A stretch of DNA of 64,000 nt. Origin: an uncultured Prevotella sp. (GTDB taxonomy: Bacteria > Bacteroidota > Bacteroidia > Bacteroidales > Bacteroidaceae). Each line of letters begins with the position of its first letter. The stretch's first letter is position 1. The notes under the pieces were generated by a model. The model was not told the DNA's origin, did no database searches, and saw only the letters and a program-made list of their open reading frames with translations. Of this stretch, positions 25,097-33,963 are shown piece after piece. The position numbers were made by a program, and so were the translations under genes. The DNA is taken from NCBI GenBank assembly GCA_900319905.1, contig ONQB01000007.1, positions 1 through 64,000 of the forward strand, given 5' to 3'.

Positions 25097-26767
25097 TTAA
25101 TAGTGGAACGAGCTGCCTCCCAGGAACTCTCGGATGAGGCTCGTGGGCGGGATGTCCTTGTTGGGAATGGGACGGAGGTAGTTGAGAAACTTACGCAGGC
25201 GGTAGGCCTCTGAGTATTCAGGACTGTTCTCCGGCACCTGTTCGAGCAACGGTTCGGCCTGCTCCTTGATTACGCCAAGTTCGAAGATCATGGCTGAGTT
25301 GAACATGGCATCGGCATTCTCCTGATAGGGGAAGATCCACTTGTTTTCTCCTGCCCGTACCGACGGCCACCGGTGGATGCTCTCCTGGGCATTTACGCCG
25401 CGGTATTTATAGTCACGAATGATGCGACGCAGCAGACGGTTGTCGGTGGTAGGTATGTAGTTGTGGTCGTCAAGCAAGATGGTGGTGAGAGCCGACACAT
25501 AAACTCTGAACTTCTGCTTCTCTGGAATCTCCGAGGTGAGCTCGGGGTTGAGGGCATGGATGCCTTCCACGACCAGCACGTCGTTTTCCGTCATCTTCAA
25601 CTTCTTGCCGCTGGGCTGACTTGTACCCGACTGGAAGTCATACTTTGGCAGTTCCACCTCCTCGCCACGGAAGAGTGCATTGAACTGTTCGTTGATGAGC
25701 TTGAGGTTGAGGGCATAGATGCTCTCATAGTCATATTCGCCGTTGGCATCCTTTGGTGTGTGCTCCCGGTCTACGAAGTAGTCATCCAGCGATATCTCCA
25801 AAGGCTTGATGCCATTGGCCAGCAGCTGAATGCTGAGTCGCTTGCACGTGGTGGTCTTTCCCGACGACGACGGTCCGGCCATGAGCACGAGCTTGACGCC
25901 CTTGCGGGCCGCTATCTCATCGGCAATCTCGGAGATGCGCTTTTCCTGCAGCGCCTCCGACACGTTGATGATGTCGGTGGCATGGCCCGCGTCGACGAGT
26001 TCGTTGAAGTCACCTACCGTACGCACACCGAGGATGTCCTGCCAGCGGTGGTGCTCCTTGAAGATGCCGAACATCTTGTCCTGATGGGTCATCTCTGGCA
26101 GCACGTCCGGGTTCTTCAGTGAGGGAATGCGCAGCAATGCTCCATCAAAGTATTTCTCCAGACCGAAGAGATAGATATCCTTCGTATTGGTGAGCAGCGA
26201 TCCGTAATAGTAATCGATGTAGTCGTCTATCTGATAATAAGTGGTGTACAGCCTTCCATAACTCTGCATGAGCTTCACTTTTGCGATGTCGCCACGCTCC
26301 TTAAACATCTTGATGGCTTCCTCTGTGGGTACGTCGTGGCGCGAGATGGGCATCTTGGCATCGATGATCTCCTGCATGCGCCTGCGTATCATGTCAACGT
26401 CCTCCAGCTCAACTGGATGACCGATGGAGAGGTTGACGTAGTAGCCATTGCTCACGGGAATGTCGATGACTACGTTGCTGCGGCGGTAGATGTCGTGCAC
26501 AGCCTTGCAAAGAATGAAAAACAAGGTGCGGGTGTAGTTGCGCGAACCCGACTCGGTGGTCATGTCGAGAAACTCCACATCCTTGTTGTTGTAGACACGG
26601 TAGTGCATGCCTTCCACCTTATTATTTATCTTTGCGCAGATGGGACCGTGATTCATTTTCAGGTCCAAAGCGTTAAAAACTTCAGAAAGTGTGCTTCCAG
26701 GCACGACGTTCAGCGTTTTTTTATTATTTTTGCAACGTATTTGTAACGTCTGTTTCATTGCTGTCAT
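25097..26767 (-). CDS. TGS-domain nucleoside (uridine) kinase-like protein
   Basis: 556-aa protein combining a TGS-like N-terminal domain (about 5-65), a region resembling the second additional domain of ThrRS (about 65-230), and a phosphoribulokinase/uridine kinase domain with Walker A GPSSSGKTTT near residue 297. In the kinase part EISLDDYFVDREHTPKD and VVEGIHALNPELT resemble uridine kinases. Bacteroidota carry this fusion widely; it is usually annotated as nucleoside kinase, and the substrate is not proven. M1 or M4 could start translation. A weaker TAACTTTA box lies at 26801-26808. Cytoplasmic, apparently monocistronic. Confidence 0.88.
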   Translation of the reverse strand: MTAMKQTLQIRCKNNKKTLNVVPGSTLSEVFNALDLKMNHGPICAKINNKVEGMHYRVYNNKDVEFLDMTTESGSRNYTRTLFFILCKAVHDIYRRSNVVIDIPVSNGYYVNLSIGHPVELEDVDMIRRRMQEIIDAKMPISRHDVPTEEAIKMFKERGDIAKVKLMQSYGRLYTTYYQIDDYIDYYYGSLLTNTKDIYLFGLEKYFDGALLRIPSLKNPDVLPEMTHQDKMFGIFKEHHRWQDILGVRTVGDFNELVDAGHATDIINVSEALQEKRISEIADEIAARKGVKLVLMAGPSSSGKTTTCKRLSIQLLANGIKPLEISLDDYFVDREHTPKDANGEYDYESIYALNLKLINEQFNALFRGEEVELPKYDFQSGTSQPSGKKLKMTENDVLVVEGIHALNPELTSEIPEKQKFRVYVSALTTILLDDHNYIPTTDNRLLRRIIRDYKYRGVNAQESIHRWPSVRAGENKWIFPYQENADAMFNSAMIFELGVIKEQAEPLLEQVPENSPEYSEAYRLRKFLNYLRPIPNKDIPPTSLIREFLGGSSFHY

Positions 26768-26859
26768 ACCTATCTAAAATTTGATTTTAGTTTTCAAGGG
26801 TAAAGTTAGCAATAAAAAGGCTCTGCCGTCTCAAAGACATTAATAAACTTAGTTAAAAT

Positions 26860-28545
26860 ATGACGATTCTTCTCTTAAAGATTGTTGGAGCGCTCGCGCT
26901 GCTCATCTATGGCATGAAGGTAATGAGTGAGGCCTTGCAAAAAATGGCCGGTCCACAGTTGCGTCACGTATTAGGTGCGATGACGACCAATCGCTTTTCC
27001 GGCGTGCTGACGGGTATGTTTACCACAGTTGCGGTGCAGTCCTCCACCGCCACCACCGTGATGACCGTGTCGTTTGTCAATGCCGGTTTGCTGACACTGG
27101 TGCAAGCCATCTCCGTTATCATGGGAGCCAACATCGGCACGACGCTCACCGCTTGGATTATGTCGGCGGGATTCTCGTTCAAGATAAGCACGTTTGTGTG
27201 GCCGGTTTTCCTTATTGGCTTGCTGCTTATCTATTCAAAGAAAAATCGTTATATCGGCGACTTCCTTTTTGGTATTGCATTTATGTTCCTGGCACTTACC
27301 ACACTCGGTGAAAGCCAGATACCGCCTGCAGAACTTGCTTCACTGAAAACCTTCTTCGCCAGTTTCGATCCCAACAGTTTCGGTACCATACTGTTGTTTT
27401 TGTTATTCGGTACCATTCTCACTTGCATCTTACAGAGTTCCGCCGCGCTCATGGCCATCACCATGATGCTGTGTACGCAGGGTGGCCTGCCCATCTACCT
27501 GGGCATTGCCTTGGTGATGGGTGAGAACATTGGCACGACGCTTACGGCCAATCTCGTAGCACTGACCGCCAATACTGAGGCACGGCGTGCCGCCTTCGGC
27601 CATTTGTTCTTCAATGTATTCGGTGTCATCTGGGTGTTGTGCATCTTCAGATACTTCGTGCGTTTTGCTTGCAGTTTCGTGGGATTTGACCCTGCCGATA
27701 CGTCGGTTGTGCCGTCAGCCACCCGCCTGACGTTTGCTTTGGCTGCCTTCCACACCTGCTTCAATGTAATCAATACGATTATACTGTTGCCCTTTGTCAA
27801 GCAAGTGGCCAAGGTCTGCTGTCTGGTATGGAAGCCGAATCCCAACAAGGAGGATGATGAGTTCCGTCTGCGCTTTATCTCAAGCGGCATCATGAAGACT
27901 CCGGAGCTTTCCGTGCTCGAGGCTCAGAAAGAGATACAGAGCTTTGCTGAGCGCATTCACAGAATGTTCGGCATGGTGAGAGACTTGCTGGAAGAAAAGG
28001 ACAAGGATAAATTCCAGAAGATTTACGACCGCATCGTGAAATACGAGAATATCTCCGACAATATGGAGATTGAAATCGCCAAATATCTTGACCAGGTAAG
28101 CAACGCCCATCTGAGCGATGATACCAAAGCCAAGATTCGTTCCATGCTGCGTCAGATCTCTGAGTTGGAGAGTATCGGTGACGCCTGCAACAATATGGGA
28201 CGCACCATTCACAGAAAGTTCACATCTAAGGATGATTTCACCGAAAGCCAGTACGACCATATTCATCAGATGTTTGAGTTGGCGGATGATGCACTCACTC
28301 AGATGAACTTGTTGCTGACCGGCCACCGCGAGGACTTGAATGCCACACGATCATTCAACATCGAGAACGAGATCAACAACTATCGTAATCAGTTGCGTTC
28401 GGAGAACCTGAACGACATCAACAACCACCTCTACGACTATGCGTCGGGCACCATGTACATGGACCTTATTCAGGAATGTGAAAAGCTTGGCGACTATGTC
28501 ATCAATGTGGTTGAGGCCCGTATGGGAATGAAGTCGGTAGCATAA
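26860..28545 (+). CDS. Na/Pi cotransporter family protein with PhoU domain
   Basis: 561-aa inner-membrane protein of the NptA/PNaS family, expected to import phosphate with sodium. Two inverted-topology repeats carry the family signature QSS: AVQSSTATTVMTVSFVNAG (about residues 52-75) with GANIGTTLTAW, and QSSAALMAITMML with GENIGTTLTANL. About eight hydrophobic segments occupy 1-310. A cytoplasmic PhoU-like helical domain (about 340-555; ISDNMEIEIAKYLDQV, ISELESIGDACNNMGR) is fused behind them. It is divergent from the kinase gene. Transport direction and substrate are inferred from the family. Confidence 0.92.
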   Translation: MTILLLKIVGALALLIYGMKVMSEALQKMAGPQLRHVLGAMTTNRFSGVLTGMFTTVAVQSSTATTVMTVSFVNAGLLTLVQAISVIMGANIGTTLTAWIMSAGFSFKISTFVWPVFLIGLLLIYSKKNRYIGDFLFGIAFMFLALTTLGESQIPPAELASLKTFFASFDPNSFGTILLFLLFGTILTCILQSSAALMAITMMLCTQGGLPIYLGIALVMGENIGTTLTANLVALTANTEARRAAFGHLFFNVFGVIWVLCIFRYFVRFACSFVGFDPADTSVVPSATRLTFALAAFHTCFNVINTIILLPFVKQVAKVCCLVWKPNPNKEDDEFRLRFISSGIMKTPELSVLEAQKEIQSFAERIHRMFGMVRDLLEEKDKDKFQKIYDRIVKYENISDNMEIEIAKYLDQVSNAHLSDDTKAKIRSMLRQISELESIGDACNNMGRTIHRKFTSKDDFTESQYDHIHQMFELADDALTQMNLLLTGHREDLNATRSFNIENEINNYRNQLRSENLNDINNHLYDYASGTMYMDLIQECEKLGDYVINVVEARMGMKSVA

Positions 28546-28587
28546 AAAATAGAGAGACACGTGCCGGCAATATCGCGGAAATATTGC

Positions 28588-28595
28588 TACCTTTG
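28588..28595 (+). promoter_or_regulatory. -7 box (TACCTTTG) of queH
   Basis: TAnnTTTG match ending only 7 bp before the chosen ATG at 28603, so the transcript would have almost no leader. Confidence 0.55.
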
Positions 28596-28602
28596 CATCG
28601 AG

Positions 28603-29190
28603 ATGAAGAAAAAATACGAAATCGAGATTCCCGATGGTGCCGACCGTGTGTTGCTGCATGCTTGCTGTGCGCCGTGCTCTACGGCCATCGTCGAATGGAT
28701 GATGGCTCATGGGGTGCGGCCTACTATTTATTATTTCAACCCCAATATCTACCCGTTGGAGGAATACAACATCCGAAAGGAAGAGAGCAAGCGCCATGCA
28801 GAGAGTCTTGGTCTCGACTGGATTGACGGCGACTACGATCATGAGGCATGGCGCCGTGGGGTGGTCGGATTGGAACATGAGCCTGAGCGCGGACGGCGTT
28901 GCAGTCAGTGCTTTTATATTCGCTTGCTGGCTGCGGCGCGTATGACCTCTCAGTTGGGACTGCGCTATTTTACCACGACACTTGCGTCGTCGCGGTGGAA
29001 GAGCATTGAGCAGGTCAGCGAAGCGGGACTCAGGGCGCAGGCCGAAGTGCCTGGTACGGTGTTTTGGGCCCAGAACTGGCGCAAAGGCGGTTTGCAGGAT
29101 CGCCGCAATGCCTTGCTTAAGGAATATAACTTCTACAACCAGCTTTACTGTGGTTGTGAGTTCAGCATGCGGAAAGATGATCAAGAATAG
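28603..29190 (+). CDS. queH: epoxyqueuosine reductase QueH
   Basis: 195-aa cytoplasmic iron-sulfur enzyme, which reduces epoxyqueuosine to queuosine in tRNA (DUF208 family, a replacement for QueG). The cysteine motifs of the family are present: HACCAPCS near the N-terminus, RCSQCFYIRL in the middle and YCGCEFS near the C-terminus, plus the TTTLASSRWKS loop. The ATG at 28603 was chosen because the family begins just before the CC motif. The longer frame from 28561 would start upstream of the -7 box. The distance from promoter to ATG suggests a nearly leaderless mRNA. Confidence 0.93.
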   Translation: MKKKYEIEIPDGADRVLLHACCAPCSTAIVEWMMAHGVRPTIYYFNPNIYPLEEYNIRKEESKRHAESLGLDWIDGDYDHEAWRRGVVGLEHEPERGRRCSQCFYIRLLAAARMTSQLGLRYFTTTLASSRWKSIEQVSEAGLRAQAEVPGTVFWAQNWRKGGLQDRRNALLKEYNFYNQLYCGCEFSMRKDDQE

Positions 29191-29195
29191 CCCCA

Positions 29196-29219
29196 CCCGT
29201 CACGGCAGGCCGTGACGGG
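29196..29219. terminator. GC-rich hairpin after queH
   Basis: Perfect 10-bp stem CCCGTCACGG / CCGTGACGGG with loop CAGG, 6 bp after the queH stop. There is no T run, but the palindromic element D starts 5 bp later, so the two may act together. Confidence 0.6.
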
Positions 29220-29223
29220 GGAC

Positions 29224-29384
29224 GTATCAAAATTGGAGAAGTCCGGAAGTTCAGAAGTACAGAAGTCCAGTCATTACAATAAAAGGTGAAAAGTGAAGTA
29301 TTGTTGCTTCTCGATTTGCTTATTGTAATGACCGGACTTCAGAACTTCTGAACTTCCGGACTTCTCTTATCCTTCCGGACTTCT
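29224..29384. repeat. dispersed palindromic element, copy D (variant core)
   Basis: 161 bp. It starts GTATCAAAATTGGAGAAG; both arms are built from GAAGTCCGGAAGTTCA-type units. The core at 29268-29334 is 67 bp and differs from the others: both edges read GTCATTACAATAA inward, and the ATGCATTTGAC side is absent. It lies between convergent queH and the cysteine desulfidase-like gene. Confidence 0.8.
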
Positions 29385-29388
29385 GCCC

Positions 29389-30681
29389 TCAGCACCCTTT
29401 GTGTGTCATGATGTCGAGCACTTTCTCGTCGGTGGGACACATTGACTCACGGCCGATGCTCGTGAGGTTGTGGATGCTCTTGTCGACGTCGTTGTCGATG
29501 ATGCCCTCTGCTGACGTGACATGATGGCCCGACATGGATAAGAGGGCGGAGAGCAGGGCCGACGACACGCCAGAGCAAATCTTGATGCTGCACGAAGGCT
29601 TGGCGCCGTCGCAGATCATACCGGTGAGATTGGCTATCATGTTCTGTATGGCGAAGCACACGCGGCCGTAGTCGCCACCCATCAGGTAGACGATGCCGCA
29701 GCTCGATCCGATGCTGGCCACCACGCACCCGCACAGCGCGCTCAGCGTACCGAGGCTTTGCTTGATGTAGATGGCCGTAAGATGGCTGAGGGTGAGCGCA
29801 CGAATCAGCTCCTCCTCCGTGTTCTCATTCTCCTTTGCATAGACCGCCACAGGGTTGGTGGCACAGATGCCTTGGTTGCCCGAACCGCTGTTGCTCATCA
29901 CGGGAATCATTGCGCCTCCCATGCGTGCGTCGCAGGCGAGGGCCGTCTCACTGATGATATGGCAGAAGATGGTGTCACCGAAGATGCCGTGACTCAGCGG
30001 ACGGTCGATGGTCTTGCCTAAGCAATGGCCGTAGTTGCCCTTTTTGCTTTCTTCGGCTGCACGGATGTTATAGTCGCGGGCCTTGAGCATGAAGCGTATC
30101 TCGTCAAGCGGGGTGGTCGTGGCAAACTCCCAAACAGTCTTCATATCGAGACAAAGAGCATGGCCTTCATCCGTAGAGGTGGTTTGTTGGCGCTTGTCCA
30201 ACAGCACCTCGCCATTGCGTTCTTCGTAGACGAAATGCGTATGACTGCCGGCGATGATGGCGGTGGCGGTGTTGCCTCCCGCCTCGCAGGTCACCTCGAT
30301 GTAAAGCTTCTCGGTGATGTTTTCTTTCAGTTTGATGCAGATGTTGTCAGGGTTGGCAATAAACTGTTTGCCTTGCTCCAGAGCCTGCGGTGTGAGATCT
30401 TTGATGACCTCCAACTGATATTCGCTTTTGCCGATGATGGCACCGAGCGCAATGGCAATGGGCAGGCCTATCATCCCCGTACCGGGAATGCCCACCCCCA
30501 TGGCGTTTTTCAGCATGTTGGCACTCAGCCATACCTTTATCTTCTCAGGACGTTGCTGTAGGAGCTCTTTGGCGCGTGCCGTACAGAGTGCCACCGCTAT
30601 GGGCTCGGTACAGCCCATGGCCGGCACCACCTGTTCGTTGATCAGCTGTATGATCTGTGTCCTTGTCGTTTTATCCAGCAT
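29389..30681 (-). CDS. L-cysteine desulfidase / serine dehydratase alpha-like protein (UPF0597)
   Basis: 430-aa cytoplasmic protein of the SDH-alpha/UPF0597 (CyuA, YhaM) family. Members bind a [4Fe-4S] cluster and break down L-cysteine to pyruvate, ammonia and sulfide, or act on serine. The family motif GCTEPIAVALC starts at G23, with C24 as probable active/cluster Cys. Further conserved Cys are in MICDGAKPSCSIKICSG, and GNQGICATNPV is also typical. It follows dsbD by 16 bp in the same direction. Substrate choice between cysteine and serine cannot be read from sequence alone. Confidence 0.88.
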   Translation of the reverse strand: MLDKTTRTQIIQLINEQVVPAMGCTEPIAVALCTARAKELLQQRPEKIKVWLSANMLKNAMGVGIPGTGMIGLPIAIALGAIIGKSEYQLEVIKDLTPQALEQGKQFIANPDNICIKLKENITEKLYIEVTCEAGGNTATAIIAGSHTHFVYEERNGEVLLDKRQQTTSTDEGHALCLDMKTVWEFATTTPLDEIRFMLKARDYNIRAAEESKKGNYGHCLGKTIDRPLSHGIFGDTIFCHIISETALACDARMGGAMIPVMSNSGSGNQGICATNPVAVYAKENENTEEELIRALTLSHLTAIYIKQSLGTLSALCGCVVASIGSSCGIVYLMGGDYGRVCFAIQNMIANLTGMICDGAKPSCSIKICSGVSSALLSALLSMSGHHVTSAEGIIDNDVDKSIHNLTSIGRESMCPTDEKVLDIMTHKGC

Positions 30682-30697
30682 GACAGTAGCCTTTTAA

Positions 30698-32779
30698 CTA
30701 TTTGCGATAGGCTTCCAGACCTTTGTTGAGGAAGTCTAAGTATCCGGGAATATCCTCTTTATAAGTAAACGAGCCTGAGAGCGGATTGCCTTCGTTGTCG
30801 ACGGTCACATAGAACGGCTGCGCGTTGGCACCGAACTTATGTGCCTGCAGGTAGCTCCACTTGTCGCCAACGGTGCGCAGGGTGCGTGTCTGTCCGTTGT
30901 CGTCCTTCACCTCGATGGGTTTCGGCAGCTTGGTTTTGTCGTCCACATAGAGTGAGATGAGCACGTAGTCCTTGGTCAGTTTGTCGGCCACCTGCGGGTC
31001 GGTCCATACCGCGGCTTCCATCTTACGACAGTTGACGCAGCCGAAGCCTGTGAAGTCAATCATCACGGGTTTGCCCTCGGCCTTGGCTGCGGCCATGCCG
31101 GCTTCGTAATCGGTATACTTGGCCTCCACCACTTTATTGTTGAGGTTGAAGTCCTGGGTGTTGACGGGCGGTGCGAAGGCTGATACCGCCTTGCAGGGAG
31201 CACCCCACAAACCAGGAATCATATAGATGGCGAAAGCGAAAGAGCATAGGCCCAGCATGATGGCGGGCACCGGCATGGGCTTGTTGAGGTCGCCGCCGAT
31301 GGCATCTTGCTGAAACTTCAGCCATCCCACGAGGTATGCGCCTAAGGCACCGAAGATGACAATCCAAAGGGCGAGAAACACCTCGCGGTCCATCAGATGC
31401 CAGCCGTAGGCCAGGTCGGCCACGCTGAAGAATTTGAGTGAGAAGGCCAGCTCGATGAAGCCCAGCACCACCTTAATCTGATCCATCCACGAACCGCTTT
31501 TCGGACTCTTCTTCATGAGCGTTGGGAACATGGCAAAGAGTGAGAAGGGCACGGCCAGCGCCAGGGCGAAGCCGAACATGCCGATGGCCGGTGCGAGCCA
31601 GTTGCCCGAGGTGACGGTCTGTACCAGCAGCAGGCCTACGATGGGCGCGGTGCACGAGAAGCTCACCAGCACCAGGGTGAAAGCCATGAGGAAGATGGAG
31701 AGAAGACCGGTCGTGCTGGAAGCCTTGGTGTCTACCTTGTTGGCCCAGCTGTCGGGCAGCTTGATCTCAAACCAACCGAAGAAGCTGACGGCGAACACCA
31801 CCAGCAACAGGAAGAGGAAGATGTTGAACACTGCATTGGTCGAGAGGGCGTTGAGCGTAGACGGTCCGAAAGCGAGCGTCACGCCGATGCCTAGTGCCAG
31901 ATAGATGATGATGATGGAGATGCCATAGGTGATGGCGTCTCTCACACCTTTCTGTTTATTGTCTTTGGAACGTTTGAGGAAGAAGCTCACGGTCATCGGG
32001 ATGATAGGCCAGATGCAGGGCATGACGAGTGCCAGCAGACCGCCTACGATACCCATGAGGAAGATATACCACAGAGAGTGGTTGGCAATGTCGTTGGCTC
32101 CGCCGAATTGTTGCAGTTGCTTGATGACCGGCTTCCAGAGCAGTGCCTTGTCGGCGTCGGAGAGAGAGGCTGTGGCAGCTGCGTTGGCCTGGGCGAGCGA
32201 GTCGGCGCTGGCCATGGCGGCTGCTGAGTCACCGGCCGCATTCTGAGTGGCTGCGGCCTGCTCCTGCTGTGCGTCTGCTGCGGTCTGGTCGTCGGCAGCC
32301 GCGTCTTTGTCAGCTTGGTCAGTGGCCGGGCTCTTACCCGACTTCTTGATGGTCACATCGGTAGGCGGCATGCAGTTCTGATCGTTGCAGGCGCCATAGG
32401 TGAGGTAGGCGTCGATGACGTAGTTGGGCTTGGTGAACTTGACTTTCTGTACAAAGCGCACGCTTCCCTCGAAGTAGCGCAGTTTCATGCCGAAGATATT
32501 GTCGTAGGCGGAGATCTCGTGGCCCATGGGCTTCATCTTTCCCACAAGTTGCACACCCTCAAGCTTATTGACATTGAACGTGGCCGAGATAGGACCGTCG
32601 TTGCCTAAGCCGGTGGAATAGACGTGCCATCCCTTGTCAATCTTGCCGCTGAAGATGATTTCGCCCTCAGCGGTTCCGTTGAGCTTCAGTTGAGAACTGA
32701 ACTTCACGGGGTTCAACATTTGTGCATGGGCCATGAATGTCACGAGCATCAACAAGGCCAAGGTCATCAGTTTCTTCAT
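30698..32779 (-). CDS. dsbD: thiol:disulfide interchange protein DsbD-like
   Basis: 693-aa inner-membrane electron carrier that passes reducing power from the cytoplasm to periplasmic thiols. A signal peptide (MKKLMTLALLMLVTFMAHAQ) is followed by the periplasmic N-terminal domain (about 25-150) with YGACNDQNCMPP as the redox Cys pair. Next comes an Ala/Gln/Asp-rich linker (150-205). The transmembrane DsbD core (about 235-530) contains CIWPIIP and SFSCTAPIVG as the paired cysteines. The C-terminal thioredoxin domain carries C581-V-N-C584. All expected redox cysteines are present. The linker is low-complexity. It has its own strong promoter (32853-32860). Confidence 0.93.
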   Translation of the reverse strand: MKKLMTLALLMLVTFMAHAQMLNPVKFSSQLKLNGTAEGEIIFSGKIDKGWHVYSTGLGNDGPISATFNVNKLEGVQLVGKMKPMGHEISAYDNIFGMKLRYFEGSVRFVQKVKFTKPNYVIDAYLTYGACNDQNCMPPTDVTIKKSGKSPATDQADKDAAADDQTAADAQQEQAAATQNAAGDSAAAMASADSLAQANAAATASLSDADKALLWKPVIKQLQQFGGANDIANHSLWYIFLMGIVGGLLALVMPCIWPIIPMTVSFFLKRSKDNKQKGVRDAITYGISIIIIYLALGIGVTLAFGPSTLNALSTNAVFNIFLFLLLVVFAVSFFGWFEIKLPDSWANKVDTKASSTTGLLSIFLMAFTLVLVSFSCTAPIVGLLLVQTVTSGNWLAPAIGMFGFALALAVPFSLFAMFPTLMKKSPKSGSWMDQIKVVLGFIELAFSLKFFSVADLAYGWHLMDREVFLALWIVIFGALGAYLVGWLKFQQDAIGGDLNKPMPVPAIMLGLCSFAFAIYMIPGLWGAPCKAVSAFAPPVNTQDFNLNNKVVEAKYTDYEAGMAAAKAEGKPVMIDFTGFGCVNCRKMEAAVWTDPQVADKLTKDYVLISLYVDDKTKLPKPIEVKDDNGQTRTLRTVGDKWSYLQAHKFGANAQPFYVTVDNEGNPLSGSFTYKEDIPGYLDFLNKGLEAYRK

Positions 32780-32852
32780 TTGAATGTTCCCTTTCTACTG
32801 TGATTAACTGCTTTTGTGATTCGTTGTTTGCTTTTTGTGTTTTTTATGAGTG

Positions 32853-32883
32853 CAAAAGTACGAGTTTATTAGCAATAAGCCAA
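32853..32883 (-). promoter_or_regulatory. promoter of dsbD
   Basis: -7 box TACTTTTG at 32860-32853 and TTGG at 32883-32880 with a 19-bp spacer on the minus strand; one of the best promoter matches in the window. Confidence 0.7.
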
Positions 32884-32948
32884 GCATTGGCGTTGTTTTG
32901 TTATAATTATTCTGTTTTTGCGGCCAATTGAGTTGCCTGCTTGCTGTT

Positions 32949-33935
32949 TTAATGACGTTTTTTGCCGAACCATCTGATGATGTTGTCGTCGTACTGTTCC
33001 GTTCTGAGGTAGACGGCGTCGTCGGGGATGTCGGGTGCGGCAATGCCTCCGCAGACAGTGAAGGGTGCTGTTTCCACGCGCAGTTCGTCCCACAGGCCAC
33101 GCTCGAGGAAGGCTGCGAGCGTGTGGGTGCCTCCTTCCACGATGAGGCTCTGCCGTTGTTCCTCGCACAAGTGACTGATGACGGCGTCGATGCTCTCGCA
33201 CCAGGTGAAGCCTTCGGGGATGTTGTCGGCATGGTGAGAGAGCACGATGCGCTCGGGGCTGCTGCCCGTCCATTGACGCACGTTGAGCTGTGGCCGGTCG
33301 CTCTCGAGGGTGCCGCGTCCCACGAGAATGGCGTCGTTCTCCGAGCGCAACTTATGGGAGAGCATCTGCGTCAGCGGTGTGGAGATGTGCAGGGGACGAC
33401 GGTCGGCCTGTGCGATATAGCCGTTGGCCGTCTGTGCCCATTTCAAGAGGATGTAAGGCCGGTGCTGTTCGTTGAAGGTCATGAAGCGTCGGTTGATGGC
33501 CATGCACTCTGCTTCGAGCACGCCCACGGTCACCTCGATGCCGGCGTCGCGCATGCGTTGGATGCCGCGTCCCTGCACCTTGGCGAAAGGGTCGACGCAA
33601 CCGCACACGCAGCGCTTCACGTGTTTGCTGATGATGAGATCGCAGCAGGGCGGCGTGTGGCCCCAGTGACTGCATGGCTCCAGTGAGACATAGATGGTGG
33701 CTTGGGGCAGCAAGGCCTCGTCGGTAGGGCGTACGGAGGCAAACGCATTGACTTCAGCATGAGGACCGCCCACCGGCGATGTAAAGCCCTCACCGATGAT
33801 GCGTCCGTCGGCTGCCACAATCACAGCTCCCACCATGGGATTGGGCTTGGTGGTGAGCAGACCGTTGGCGGCCAGTTGTAGACAACGGCGCATGAAGCGC
33901 TCGTCAGTTTCTTGTTGGGTATGTTGTCTATCCAT
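32949..33935 (-). CDS. ribD: bifunctional riboflavin biosynthesis protein RibD
   Basis: 328-aa cytoplasmic enzyme for two riboflavin steps: deamination of diaminohydroxy-phosphoribosylaminopyrimidine, then reduction of the product. The N-terminal deaminase domain carries the zinc site HAEVNAF and EPCSHWGHTPPCCDLI. The C-terminal reductase domain begins at about residue 145 (YILLKWAQTANGYIA ... TPLTQMLSHKLRSENDAILVGRGT). The reductase half is somewhat shorter than usual. It starts 28 bp after the pseudouridine synthase stop, in the same direction. Other rib genes are not in the window. Confidence 0.94.
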   Translation of the reverse strand: MDRQHTQQETDERFMRRCLQLAANGLLTTKPNPMVGAVIVAADGRIIGEGFTSPVGGPHAEVNAFASVRPTDEALLPQATIYVSLEPCSHWGHTPPCCDLIISKHVKRCVCGCVDPFAKVQGRGIQRMRDAGIEVTVGVLEAECMAINRRFMTFNEQHRPYILLKWAQTANGYIAQADRRPLHISTPLTQMLSHKLRSENDAILVGRGTLESDRPQLNVRQWTGSSPERIVLSHHADNIPEGFTWCESIDAVISHLCEEQRQSLIVEGGTHTLAAFLERGLWDELRVETAPFTVCGGIAAPDIPDDAVYLRTEQYDDNIIRWFGKKRH

Positions 33936-33963
33936 ATTGCGTTGTGGATTAAAAGCGTGTTCT

